Source of the DNA: Cricetomys ansorgei
Taxonomy: Eukaryota; Chordata; Mammalia; Rodentia; Nesomyidae
Assembly (NCBI GenBank): GCA_026225945.1
Contig: JAMJFZ010001264.1
Location: forward strand, 896,501-960,500
Length of the DNA stretch: 64,000 bases
Direction of reading: 5' to 3'
The position numbers were made by a program, and so were the translations under genes. Below the pieces are notes generated by a model. The model did not search any database and was not told where the DNA came from. It saw nothing but the letters and a program-made list of their open reading frames with translations. Every line of letters begins with the position of its first letter. Position 1 is the first letter of the stretch. Shown here piece by piece: positions 32,475 to 43,538 of the stretch.

Positions 32475-33379
32475 CTCAAAACATTAACATGCATTTAATC
32501 CATGTGTTTTATGTGCAAGAATGCAAGACACAAAGGCGTTAAATGGCTGATTCAAAGTCATGGCTGTTTGGTGGAAGAGTGCCAGCTTTTTGCTCTTTCC
32601 TCTTCTCTCAGTGAGCATAGCAGTCCTAATTCTACACTCTTAGGTTTTGATCAATCAACTAAAGAGATTTGTTTGTCCCTGGTCCATGACGGTTTGACTC
32701 AGGGGCCACAGAAGCGCTATCTAGCATGTTTCCAAGAAAGAGGCTGAAGGGAGTAGAGGATTAAGCCGGCACAGCGGCCTTCAGCCCTTAGGTCCTTAAG
32801 GCATTGACTTTAACAAGGAAGAAGGGAAAGGACTTCTATCCCACATCTGGTCCAAAGATTAGACTAATGGTCATGTGAATTTAGGCGCGCTAACTAAACT
32901 CTAAGGTCAAACCTTGCTTTCCTCATCTCTAAAGAATTGCAAACTATAAATCCTTTCTATCTGTTGAAGACAACAAAGCAACTGAGAGAACTAAGGTGGC
33001 TTCCCCTAAGTGGGCAAGCCCAGTTCCTTGAAGGGAATTCCAGGGCAGAAGTGGCATCAGCTTTGATAATCCCCTGCAGGGGAAATAATCAGAGTAGCTG
33101 CCCTCTGCTGTGTCCACACCGTTACTTTCTGTGGGACACACCCCAGCTGCTCTAGGAGTCCCACCTAGTAGGTCCACTTGGTTCCAGAGTTGAACTACTG
33201 CCTCCTTTGGAAGTAGTCAGTCCTGAAAGTATACACATCTGAGTGACAGTAGCCAGACTGAGCTGGCTCCATTTATGTATTTAGGGGAGAAGTATATGTC
33301 TCATCAATTAAAGAAACTGCAGCAAGGTTTCCAGTGGAGGTGGAGACTCAACTCCGGAATCAAGTGCTACCAGCACAAA

Positions 33380-33500
33380 ACTCCTCCCGTGATTCTACTG
33401 TTCTCTAATCCTTGGTTGGCTCATCTATAAATGAAAGTAACAATTCTACATAATAAAGACACGGGCCATCGTGAGAGTGGAGGAAGTAACGGGGCGAGGT
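33380..33500 (+). repeat. MIR-like SINE fragment, plus strand
   Basis: TGGCTCATCTATAAATGAAAGTAAC followed by CATCGTGAGAGTGG is a diverged version of the MIR region CCTCATCTGTAAAATGGGGATAA to GTTGTGAGGA. Confidence 0.45.
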
Positions 33501-34329
33501 GCTTTCTGAGTATCAAAGTTTCCCAGTGGTTCGAGGCATTATTTTTAGATGGCTCACTTCAGCTCAGTCTTGATGTAGCCTGTAGTTGAGCTTAGACATT
33601 TCCGCCACAAACGTTGAATAATTGTTATGACGATTTGATGAAAGCACATACCGAATAAACTTACCTTTGTGGTTTTTGTTTATTCAATGATCTCAAAGTA
33701 TTTTTCTTATTCAAGGAAAAAAAAAAACTATATAAACTGTATCAAGTAGAACCTAGTTGCCTACCAGTCAGTTGCATTGATCTCTTCAATATTATGTACT
33801 TAGTATAGTATAGAAATGTGTGTCCTCAATTTGTTTTGGATAAAGATTTCAGGCGACAATGAGAACACAGTTAAGAAAATACGTGTGAAGTATGATAATA
33901 CCCAGATCAAAGATACCACTCTTTTACGGTTACAGCAGGTCTTAACTAAATTCACTGTAAAAAAAAAAAATCATTGTTTCAGTCTAGTTAACTGAAGAGT
34001 CTGTTTAACTTGGCTGTGGCACTCATGGACTTTTGAATTTTTAAATCATAAAACCACCAAGAAACTTACCTTAAGCTCCCTGGTAACCGGCCAGGGAACC
34101 GAGGCCTACGGTGATTGCCAAAGATTACAGAGCCAGCTTCAGTGGCCTTGCCGTCAACAGAGTGATGGAAGAGGCGCATTTCCATAGAGATTCTCCCAGG
34201 TTTCACACAGCTCTTGGAATAGTGCTTACTTGTCACCTTCTGAGAATTATATTGTAGCGGAGCAGCTAAAGACACGAAGGACACGGGCTGGGCAGAACGT
34301 ACATGTTCTTTCCAAGTCCCAGGAGCTTT

Positions 34330-34840
34330 CTGTTTGGGACAACCCCTTTTTTTATTGATTAGATTTGTTCCTTGACAATTTCGTACGCGTATTTAATACA
34401 TTATGTTTACTCTCGCCCTACCCTCTTTTACCTCTTCCACTTCCTGTCATCACTTCCTCCCCACAGGTCCCTTTCTACACTTGTTTTTGTTTTTGTTTTG
34501 TGGCCCTTGATTTCAGAACTATCCTCTGGAGCCTAGTGAGCTCACTGTTTGGCAGGCAACTGAAGGCAGTGGCTGCCCCTCCTCGAGAACTCACCAGTTG
34601 CCAATAGTTCACAGCTAAGGTGAAGGCCTCGTGAGGCCCTCCCTGGTCCATGGTTGGCTGATGACAGGCCTAGTCCTTTGCAGGCCTACTGCAGACAACC
34701 AAAGTTGCTGTGAGGCGAAGGTTCAAATGATAGTGCCATGTCCTGAAGAGAGCATTTTGCAGCCTTTCTTCCTGTCTTCTAGCTCTTACACCCTTCCCTC
34801 CCTAATTTCTGTAATGTTATATAACGCTTTCTGAAATTTG
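34330..34840 (-). repeat. Rodent L1 3' UTR-like piece (Lx-type), probably minus strand
   Basis: Landmarks: GAACTATCCTCTGGAGCCTAGTGAGC, GAACTCACCAGTTGCCAATAGTTCACAGCT, GGCCTAGTCCTTTGCAGGCCTA, and TAGCTCTTACACCCTTCCCTCC. These belong to the same extended rodent L1 end as 2230-3180. No coding content. Confidence 0.5.
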
Positions 34841-35441
34841 ATGTTTTTGATTCCTGGCTTCCTGGGGGGATGGGGAGAGGCTTCTAGCAAGGTGAATCCT
34901 GGTACCTTCTTGTATCATTAGTAGTTGTGATATTTCAAGGCCTAATATCCCACAGTGAAAGGGTGGATTTATTTGCATGAGAAGAAAGGAACTAGAAATA
35001 ATTAAGCAGCGTGATGATAGTATCATAAAATAGATGCTAAGCAGATGGTGACAGATAGAGAGATGGGAAGAATTAGAATTTGTCCAGGACTCTGGAGTCT
35101 CACCCTGCCCTGTGTGCATTCTATATTTAACATCAAATGGCAGAGCAAGGTCGCAAAGAGAAAGAAGCTGGACCCTGTCCAATCCCCAGGGTCAAAGCCT
35201 CGTACTTTGCAACTCTTCATCTCCAGACTGCTCACGTAAGGAGGGTAGATGACAGCAGGCTTGCAAAGAGATTATTCTGCTCTGACTTGAGGGGACTATC
35301 ACTAACAAAGCTTCCCTAGTTGATCAGAGGGAGTTCTTCAAGGATACATGGATGTGTGGAGAAGTCGTGGCATACCGTTGTCGCTTGCAGCAATAGCTAT
35401 GGGTATGAGCTGCTCAAGGTGATATAATCGTGGTTTGGGGC
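34841..35441. other. Single-copy stretch, no gene seen
   Basis: Several overlapping frames up to 121 codons on both strands lack domains. No repeat is recognised. Confidence 0.4.
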
Positions 35442-35823
35442 TGTGTTGTAGTGGTTTGAAGAAAAATGTCTCATTTTCATTCATGCATTTGAATACTTGG
35501 TCCTGGGCTGGTGGCACTGTTTGGGGAGGTTATGGATCCTTTAGATGTTGGAGTCTTGTTGGAGGACTATAACGCGGGAGTTTGGTGGGGCAGATATTGC
35601 AGGTTTTTATTCCACTTCCTGTTCTCTCTCTTTCTGTTTCCTCTGTGTGTACAAAAGCATGAGCAGCCAGCTTCCGGCGCCCGTCACCGTGTTTTCCCTG
35701 ATCGTTGTCCTGCCTTTTCGCCATGATGTGTCTCTGGAATTGTAAGCCAAAATAAACCCTCCCTCCCCAAAATTGCTTTTGGTTATGGTCTTTTGTCAGA
35801 GTAAGAGAAAAGCAACTTATATA
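35442..35823 (+). repeat. MaLR-type LTR, plus strand, nearly complete
   Basis: About 380 bp. It begins TGTTGTAGTGGTTTGAAG, contains ATACTTGGTCCTGGGCTGGTGG, GGGGAGGTTATGGATCCTT, CTTCCTGTTCTCTCTCTT and GTAAGCCAAAATAAACCCTCC (the polyadenylation region), and ends AAGAGAAAAGCAACTTATA. The layout is that of ERVL-MaLR LTRs. Some CpGs are retained. Confidence 0.72.
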
Positions 35824-36089
35824 AATGTTATGGAGATACAATCACATGTTTGTGTGTGCATGCGTGCATTTATTTGTACAAGTCCGTATGACCGTAGGCT
35901 TCTAACACAATTAAGTCCCTATGGCTTGTAAAAGAAGTTCATTGATCCTAGCCTCATTACAATTTTTATTTACCATCAGATGTTCTGACTGTTGAAGCTA
36001 TTTTTCTATTTCCTCTCTCTGTATTTTTACACACACTCTAATTTTTTCCTGAAATATTATTCTCATGTTAGGTGTCATGAAGCAAGTTG

Positions 36090-36560
36090 TAATTTATGAT
36101 CTGGGCTCCAACGTTCTCTGTCATTCTCCATGGTCTTCTTGCAATATGACTTTGGTATTTTTCCCACTTGAAGGTTGGTAGACAATGTCTGCATCCCTTC
36201 TGGAAGGGGCTGTGGTCAATGAATGTGGTGGAAGGGATCAGGGTCTGAAGATTTAGCTGGAATTTCCAGCAAAGGTCATTAGCTTTCTTGGAAGTGTTTT
36301 GACTGCTGTGAGGCCACCATGCTATGAGGAAAGCCAAAGTGGCCCAGTCCAAGAACTCACATGGAGAAATCCTTATACAATTCAAAGAGAGAGAGAGAGA
36401 GATGCCTGCCAAGATAGCTTCAGTTATCAATCATTAGTGAGACTTAAACCAGGACTGCACATCTGAGCCCATCTTAGATTCTTGACCAACTGGCGCTGCC
36501 AGATATCAGAAAATGATGTTTGGGCTTTCATATTTGGGATAACTTGTTATTTAACTATGG
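36090..36560 (+). repeat. MLT1-like LTR, plus strand, old
   Basis: CACCATGCTATGAGGAAAGCC preceded by TGTGGTCAATGAATGTGGTGGAAGGG and followed by CACATGGAGAAATCC matches the MLT1 layout. The end near 36535-36560 resembles the terminal TTTGTTATGCAGC region. Strongly diverged. Confidence 0.5.
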
Positions 36561-39424
36561 AGCCCAAACATCATCTTTAAGGATTTTCTCTTTCCTAACT
36601 TTACTGCATTCTATGAACCTGTGTGCTCTCCAATGCAGCCTCTCTAGTTTTAGCCTCAGAATCTGCACACTGGAATAGATGACATCTAGAGAAGAATGAG
36701 AAGGCTATCATACAGAATTGCATCTTGCTCTCTCATTGCTCTAAGTGCAAGGGTTTCATAACTACACTGAATATATAGAACAAGCATGATACCCTTAGTA
36801 GGTTTTCAGCACACCCATATTACTTCATATGTGTGATTATTACTCCATCATGTGTTAATCACATAGCAACCAAAGTGATCCCCTAAATAGCAAACCATAG
36901 TCAAGCGCTACTCAGTTCTAAAGGTTTCAGTGCCCTCTACCACTTTGATCAAATCCTTGCCTTCCTATGGTCTTAGTACTTGATTGAATCCTCACCTAAC
37001 TCTCTTAAATCGTCTCTACCACTTCATCCTTCTGCAGAACTCTATCTTCATTGGCTGCGTATTTATGTCTTAAATACAACTAGTTCATTTCACTTTGTGC
37101 CTTTGCTGTGTCCTCTGGCTTAATACTCTTTCCCTTTCTCCCTGTCCCAAGATTCGTTCAGGTTTCTACTTCATTCTTTTTCTTTGAGTGGCCTTTCCTT
37201 ACTACTTAGAGTTGTCCTTACAATGTGCTTCCTGGATATTCTGACTTTTTATTCCTTTTATTGCTGTTCGTGATAGTCACTGCTATGTGCAATTACATTA
37301 TATATGTTACAAGTCATGTGATGTAAGTTTTCTGTTGTCTTGGGTTAATCTGAGGGTAGAGGGGTGAAGACAAGGGATATTAAGTGTTCCTATATTATAC
37401 AGAGGACTCTAGATTTTCTAAGTATATCTATGGGATAAGATAAAAACCTGTGGAGGGATCCTGAGCCCTTTGTTCATCTCTAGGGCAGATAGATAAGCAG
37501 AGGTGAGACGGTAGATGAAAGGGAGACAGGAGAAGAAGCATCTCTGTGAAGAGAGCTACTGATACTGAGTCATGCTCTGACTCGCACACATACAGAAAGG
37601 GAATATTCCAACGTAAGCCAAGTAAATGTTTTGTTAGAAAAATTCTCAGCAAATGTTACCTACACCCTTGGAAAGTTGTGAAACATAGGAATTGATATCA
37701 GGTTGTTGCCTGCAGAGACCCAGAGGTGGAAGGCTGGCTGGACCACATTTGGAAGCACAACATGTAAAACTTGCTAGGGTGGGAGTAAGCTCATTCATTC
37801 CTGGCCCACAGGGATAATTTGCGCTTTTCATAAGATTGGGTAGAAATGACACCATACATAACCTTTCGCCTTGCAGAAGACTTATTCTATGCACATTTCC
37901 TGCCAGCAGAAAGCACTGGTCAGGAGACAGGAGCTATACGGTTGACTGTGACAACAGGGCTATGGCTTAGGAGGATGAGTGGCTGGCAAGTGGGGTCATA
38001 GAGATCTGATCGCAGGCAGGACTCTTGTCAAGAGATGTTTCTCAGAAAGGTCACCACCGAGAGGAGCTCACAGAAGATCTGTGAATTTCTGAACCCTGAT
38101 TATATTTCTTCGGAAATAAGTCCTGGTCTGCATTGAATTGCTCTCTGCTTTTTCTTCACTCTTTCCCACTTCTGGAGGAATTAATTAGACATGAGAGAGG
38201 AGTCGAGCGGTGTCCCCTGGACTTCCTCTGCTGCAGACTTCTTAGTCTAAGCTAGGGCACACATGAAAGCATCAAACTGAAGAAAAAACTGATTCTTTGT
38301 TATTAGATGTGATAAGAGTTTACAGTTCCTTAAAAGAAGATGGTTCAGAGTCTCTGGAAGAAAGAGAAAAGGCTATGCCAAGCATGCTAGACTCCATGCT
38401 GGGGAAGAAACCTCAGCATAGTAAATTAAAAAGGGTTTATGATGACTTAAAATGAGATTCTGCCTCATACCCTCCTGGGTCTAGATTATTAAGTAAACTT
38501 GTACCCACACTATCCCTCCCCCATTTATCAGGTATTTTCTGTCTCTTGTACCAGAAGATGCATGTGGTGAAATCATGGCCTTTATTTTTGTTTCTTAGCT
38601 GTGACTCACTGCTAAGAAGAATGCTGCTACTTTGGGCTTTCTTTAGCCATTTTTTGCATTTCTTTGATATAGAGCTTTTTTGAATTAACACTGTCTAGCA
38701 AGTTGGCTGGCAAGGAAAATGAAGGCAGAGATGAGAAAGTTGTGGAGCAGACTCTCCAGCTCGGAGTCAGGTGACTTAAATGTTCTGGGAGACTCTCCTT
38801 ATCTCTTGAATAAGGCTTCTATCACCTGCTGACAAGGTCATGGTGAGGGTGGCGCTCACAGTATATATTTGCTTCCTAATGCATTGTTTCTGCTAGCTGT
38901 CCCTTCTCTTCTTTTCTCCTGCAGAAAGAATAATGCCTTGTTAGGCCTTGCTGAGGCTTCGCTGGTAGATGAAGCCATTGAACTTTTGAATTCCGAAGGG
39001 TGACTGATTTGCGGCGGGAACAGTGTTTTTTCTGGGAGTTCTCTGGCCTCAGAGGTGATGGATGGGCACCTCTCAGGCATAGTTCCTTGATCAATAAGCC
39101 ATAAAGTCTCAAATTATTTTGTTAGATCCATTGATCAAACCCATCGAATTTGTCCCAACTCCTTTATTGTGAAGGCCAGGACCGGCAAGGTTCAGTTTCT
39201 CTCTCCTTGCTACATTCTTTTTTCCATTTGGATTTAGGGTGGGAAAGACCAGAAGTGGTGAACAAAGTCAGTCACACCACACCTGGATGGAAAGATGAAT
39301 ATTTTAGTTGTTTGTTTCAGAATGACCTATGTGGAGTCCCTATATGGTCTTTTCTTAGATTCCCCAATCTATTGGTTTTGGAATGCCTTTGTTTTCCATT
39401 CACATATATACCTATTCATTTGCT
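36561..39424. other. Single-copy stretch, no gene seen
   Basis: About 2.9 kb without recognisable repeats. Frames up to 84 codons lack domains or splice-like context. Confidence 0.4.
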
Positions 39425-39535
39425 CATCCATGCATGCATTCATTCATCATTCAGTAACTATTATTACGCACCGTGTACTAAGGGTGGGTTGTGTTGTAAG
39501 GACTTTGCAAGTCCAAACTAGGAAGTTATAAGATT
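39425..39535 (-). repeat. L2/MIR-like fragment, minus strand
   Basis: ATGCATTCATTCATCATTCAGTAACTATTATTACGCACCGTGTACTAAGGG matches in outline the conserved end of L2/MIR elements (TTCATTCATTCAACAAATATTTATTGAGCACC). A similar word (GCATTTATTGAACACTTTCT) occurs again at 39649-39668. Confidence 0.5.
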
Positions 39536-39784
39536 TTTTTAGCTGTAGTACAAATGGTGTTTGCTAACTTTCTGTTGTTAGGTGAGCGAACCAAATAGTT
39601 TTAAGAGTAATTTGACAGGTGAAATATTTATTTGCTCAGTTAACAAGGCATTTATTGAACACTTTCTAATAAAAATAATGCCTAACTTTCAGGATTGTCA
39701 TGAGGAAGAAAAAAATATATAAAGTCCATAGCTTGATTTCAGCTCTGGAACAAATTCTTATTTTTCTGTTTTCAAAAATTATTT

Positions 39785-40105
39785 ATTTTAGTGTGTATGG
39801 CCTGTATTTGTGTGTGTGTGTGTGCACATGCACGTGTTGGTGGAGGTGTATGTAGGTGTGTGTGCAGATGTGTGCATGTGTGTGCAGATGTGTGCATGTG
39901 TGTGCAGATGTGTGCAGATGTGTTCATGCGAAGGACATTGAGTGTCCTCCTCTATTGCTCTCTGCCTCACTCCCTTGAGAAAGATTCTCTCATTGAACCT
40001 GGAAATCGCCCTTTCTTGGCTAGGCAGGTGATCATCAGACCCCAGAAGTTCTCCTGTCTCAGCCCTACTTTCTTGACAACTGTCGCTGTGGTTGTAGGTA
40101 TTTGA
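39785..40105 (-). repeat. SINE-like element with embedded GT/GTGCAGAT minisatellite
   Basis: The run 39809-39925 alternates TG dinucleotides with GTGCAGATGTGTGCATGTGT units. The flanking sequence through 40090 looks like a B4/RSINE-type 3' region on the minus strand, but the family is not certain. Confidence 0.45.
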
Positions 40106-40109
40106 AAGT

Positions 40110-40325
40110 GCACGGGATTTTAAAAATGTTTACTTTTTTATGTGTATGGGGGTTATGCCTTCATGTTGCCTGTGCACAGTGTGTGTGTAGTGTCTGCAGA
40201 AGCCCCTGGAATTGGGGTTGCGGGTGGTTGTTAGCTACTGTGTGGGTGCTGGGAATCAAACCAGGTACTCTGGAAGAGCAGCAAGTGCTCTTAACTGCAT
40301 TTCTTCAGCTCCTTACACACTGATT
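40110..40325 (-). mobile_element. B3-type SINE, minus strand, diverged
   Basis: GTGTGGGTGCTGGGAATCAAACCAG, CTCTGGAAGAGCAGCAAGTGCTCTTAACTGC and a terminal TTCTTCAGCTCC are the reversed B3 landmarks. Further SINE-like sequence follows to about 40410 (GAACCACCTCCTCAGC). Confidence 0.7.
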
Positions 40326-40410
40326 TTTATGTGGGATCTGGGGATTTAAACTAATTTCCTCCTTTTTGTTCACCAAAGTTCTTATCTACTGAACCACCTC
40401 CTCAGCACCA

Positions 40411-41101
40411 GTGAAATCATCCTTATCGTTTGATTTTGTTTCCTGACATATTTGAGCAAAGGCAAGGTTTGGTTGGCGTATGTTAGAAAATCTTATTACT
40501 GAGAATTTTTGACCCCTATAATAAATATAATTATTTAGTTGAATATAGTTCTCAGCATCTTACTTGATTCTTCCTTTTCTTCCTGCCCCCGAAACATATT
40601 CAGAGTTGCTTGAGTCAAGAGAACACCAACATTATAGAATTAACCAGCCCTCAGGGATTCCAGAAGAGAAAGGTATAATCAAATCTTCTCTCCTGAGTAA
40701 AATGCACTCATCCTTGGAAATAAAGACATTTAGCTCTTTATATTAGGCAAGTTGCCTCAGGTCAGTCAATATGTTTTTTTCCAATGAAAGTTTTATTTGT
40801 ACTCTGTAGCAACAAATCCAACTTTTAGCAATTCATTTATTTGTGTTTATGGTTTCCTGAATGCTTTTAACTAAGATCTTGACGTTGCATGTATTTTGAA
40901 TGCATTAAAATGGAGAAAACATGAAATTTACTCATCTTATTTCTTTTCCTTTCTTTTGTTCAATTGATAAGGGAGCTTTCGGATATCCTGTATCTGCAGT
41001 GTTGAACTTTCTCTGTCTTTTTTCAGATTGCTGGTTGCGATTTTTCATTTAGTTGGAATACAGTCCATATATTCCTCTCACACAGTGCTTCAATTCCAAT
41101 T
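40411..41101. other. AT-rich single-copy stretch
   Basis: No gene or repeat is recognised. Confidence 0.45.
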
Positions 41102-41355
41102 AAGAAGACTTTCCTGTTGGCTTGTGGTGGCACAAGCCTTTAATCCCAGCACTCAGAGGCAGAGACAGGCGGATCTCTGAGTTTGGGGCCAGCCTGATCT
41201 GCAGAACTAGTTCTAGGACAGTCAGGGCTACACAGAGATACCATGTCTTGAAAAAACCAAAACCAACCAGCCAGCCAGCAAGCCAGCCAGCCAGCCAGCC
41301 AGCCAACCAACCAACCAACCAAACAAACAAACAGCCTCTCTGAAAAAGAAGACTT
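41102..41355 (+). mobile_element. B1 with (CCAG)n(CCAA)n(AAAC)n tail and target duplication
   Basis: The B1 body (about 41112-41262) shows GTGGTGGCACAAGCCTTTAATCCC, AGAGACAGGCGGATCTCTGAG and CAGGGCTACACAGAGA. Its tail has evolved through CCAG, CCAA and AAAC units (41262-41333). The identical 10-mer AAGAAGACTT flanks the whole at 41102-41111 and 41346-41355, so tail and body are one insertion. Confidence 0.9.
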
Positions 41356-41649
41356 CTCCAAGTTCTTCCATACCCTCTAGAAACCACCACCCCCGCTGCC
41401 TTGTGAGCAGTCACACACATATTTGTCCATTAATCTATGTTACTGAAGTTGGGACACTGGCTTGTCAATTTACACATGACAAGTCACAGCTGCCCATTGA
41501 TTACCTGTGAGATGAATGCACAGCCGGAAGGAAGAATGGGTGGCTGCTATGTTCTTTATGAAGAATCCACTGAAGACAGTAATATTATGCCAAGACATGG
41601 TATATGTTGTTTCTTTAATTTCTCAAAACCAGAGTCAGGTTTTTAAATT

Positions 41650-41960
41650 AGTTGTTTTTTAGATTAGCATACCAAATAAGGGTTCCATCACAACTTTTTC
41701 ATACACATGTATCAGTCTTCATACTACCCTGCCTCACGCCCTCTTTTCTTTCTAGCTTTTTCCCCTTCTTTCCCTGGTTATTCCACCTTCTGCTTCTTTT
41801 ACTCTACTACATGCTCTATTTCCATCTCTCTTCAGCTCTCTTCTTCCCTTCTTATGCTTTCCCATTCCTCCCTTCCCCTGCCCCCTCTCCCTGTCCTCCT
41901 CCTCCTTTCTTCCTCCTCGTCCCCTCCCCCTCCCTCCTCTTGTCCTTCTTCATGCTTGAA
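41650..41960. repeat. CT-rich low-complexity region, possibly L1 3' UTR-derived
   Basis: AAGGGTTCCATCACAACTTTTTCATACACATGTATC resembles the start of a rodent L1 3' UTR piece in reverse, followed by about 230 bp of CT-rich sequence (TTCTTCC, CCCTCC units). Confidence 0.45.
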
Positions 41961-43172
41961 GCAAAACCCAGCATTCTGTGCATGGTACCCTAGACTTTCA
42001 CCAGTCAGTGCTCAACATGTGCACTAAAATAGTAAATTAGAGGTAAATAAGTTAAAAGAGCTTAATATATAAAGTCTATGTGAGGTAGGATGGTAACTAG
42101 CTTCATATAAAAGAAAGAATTTTAGATGTATCTAAAAGAATTAGTTGGAGTTTATTATATTCACAAAAATCTGACAATTAGCTCCAAATAAAAGTTTGAG
42201 TTGTCTAGTTTTTATTTCACTAAGAAAATAACTCTAGCTGGAAAATCACAAAATTCTGCTAATGAAAGCAAGCTATATATAAATAAAATACTTATCATTT
42301 TTGGTTAGCATATAAAATAATGTGTTTTATTATGACATTTTTAGAAGTAAAAATTAAAAAGTAAAACAAAGTAAACACTGGAGTCATCAAATTTAAATTC
42401 AGAGAATTCTATTATCACCAGTACTAACTAAACCATAACTGGTGTTTATGGGCTATTGTTTATGGAGACCTTATTTGGAAGAAGCCCTCTTCCTCCCGAA
42501 TCTCTACGTCCCATGCAATTCATGCTGAAAACATATATGCTTTGTATTAAGAGATTTCACCATTTCCTAAATTGCAGGGAGGTTTGTGCTTTGGGAAATT
42601 TATGTACTCAAGGAAGGGCTGGAGGCTGCGAACTCCTGACAGGCACATGGAGGATGGCTGAGGGAATGAGGCGCCAAGGAAAGGCACCATCACGGGGTCA
42701 GGAATTGCAGACCTGTTGTTAAATGAGGCATGGGACTCAACTACTGCCAAAGTTTTAAGTTAATTGCTGGCATTCACGTTGTATACTTGATCAGACATGA
42801 GAGGAAGAAATTCCTCTAGCCCTTCATAAACTGTCAACGAGCCAAATGAAATATGTGCTGAGAGTCGCCGAGAACCTTTTTCATAGCTCAGGAGGAACAC
42901 GATGCAGTGATTTAGGCAACTGGAAAACATAGCTCTTTCTGTTTTATACTTACTTTCTATATTAAAGTAATGTGCTGATTGTGTACTTGAAAGGACACAT
43001 TTGGACGGTCTTCATAAGATTTTCTTCAGCTTGGCAGGAAAACGATATACGACCGTCTCTGGAGGGCCCAGATGTGTCTCCCTTTTGAAAATTCTCTGTG
43101 GTATAGTTCCCAAGTCAGATGGCTTGCCTCTTTTACATAGCACTCCCAGCACTGTCCATCCTATTCAGAAAA
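41961..43172. other. Single-copy AT-rich stretch
   Basis: No repeat or exon is recognised. Confidence 0.45.
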
Positions 43173-43443
43173 TGAAGAAATCAGCTAAGGATATGGTTGA
43201 GAGGGTAAAGTACTCATTGGAAAGCACGAGGACCCAAGTTTGAATTCCCAGTACCTTGTAAAAGTCAGATATGGCAGTGCACATCTGTAACTCCAGTGCT
43301 GGCAGGCAGAGACAGCTGGATCCCTGGAGCTCACAGGTCAGCCAGCCTATTTCAATGGAAGAGCTCTATGCTAGGGGTGGGGGTTGTCTTAAAATGTATG
43401 GTAGAGAATGATAGAAGAAGATACATGACAATTAACCCATGCT

Positions 43444-43503
<60 letters not shown>

Positions 43504-43538
43504 GGAGAGAAACTCTCAAGGGAAAATTGAAGAAATCA
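43173..43538 (+). mobile_element. B4-type composite SINE with (GA)n tail and exact target duplication
   Basis: An ID-like left part (GGTTGAGAGGGTAAAGTACTC, CGAGGACCCAAGTTTGAATTCCCAG) is joined to a B1-like part (CAGTGCACATCTGTAACTCCAGTGCT, CAGAGACAGCTGGATCCC), the known B4 architecture. A pure GA run follows at 43448-43501. The identical 11-mer TGAAGAAATCA lies at 43173-43183 and 43528-43538. Confidence 0.9.

Larger units (their letters stand above)
30936..34329. other. Largest repeat-poor block, candidate conserved non-coding region
   Basis: About 3.4 kb with no SINE or LTR recognised except a MIR-like piece (33380-33500). The part 31400-32480 is AT-rich with many ATTA/TAAT words, no low-complexity decay, and a perfect CRE-like palindrome. 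This is the texture of developmental enhancer DNA, but conservation cannot be tested here. Confidence 0.4.

Noticed and set aside
41100..41420. Frames with a repeated Ala-Gly-Trp-Leu motif
   Set aside because: This is the (CCAG)n tail of a B1 read on the minus strand.
41652..42027. Leu/Ser/Phe-rich frames resembling membrane proteins
   Set aside because: They arise from a CT-rich low-complexity tract.
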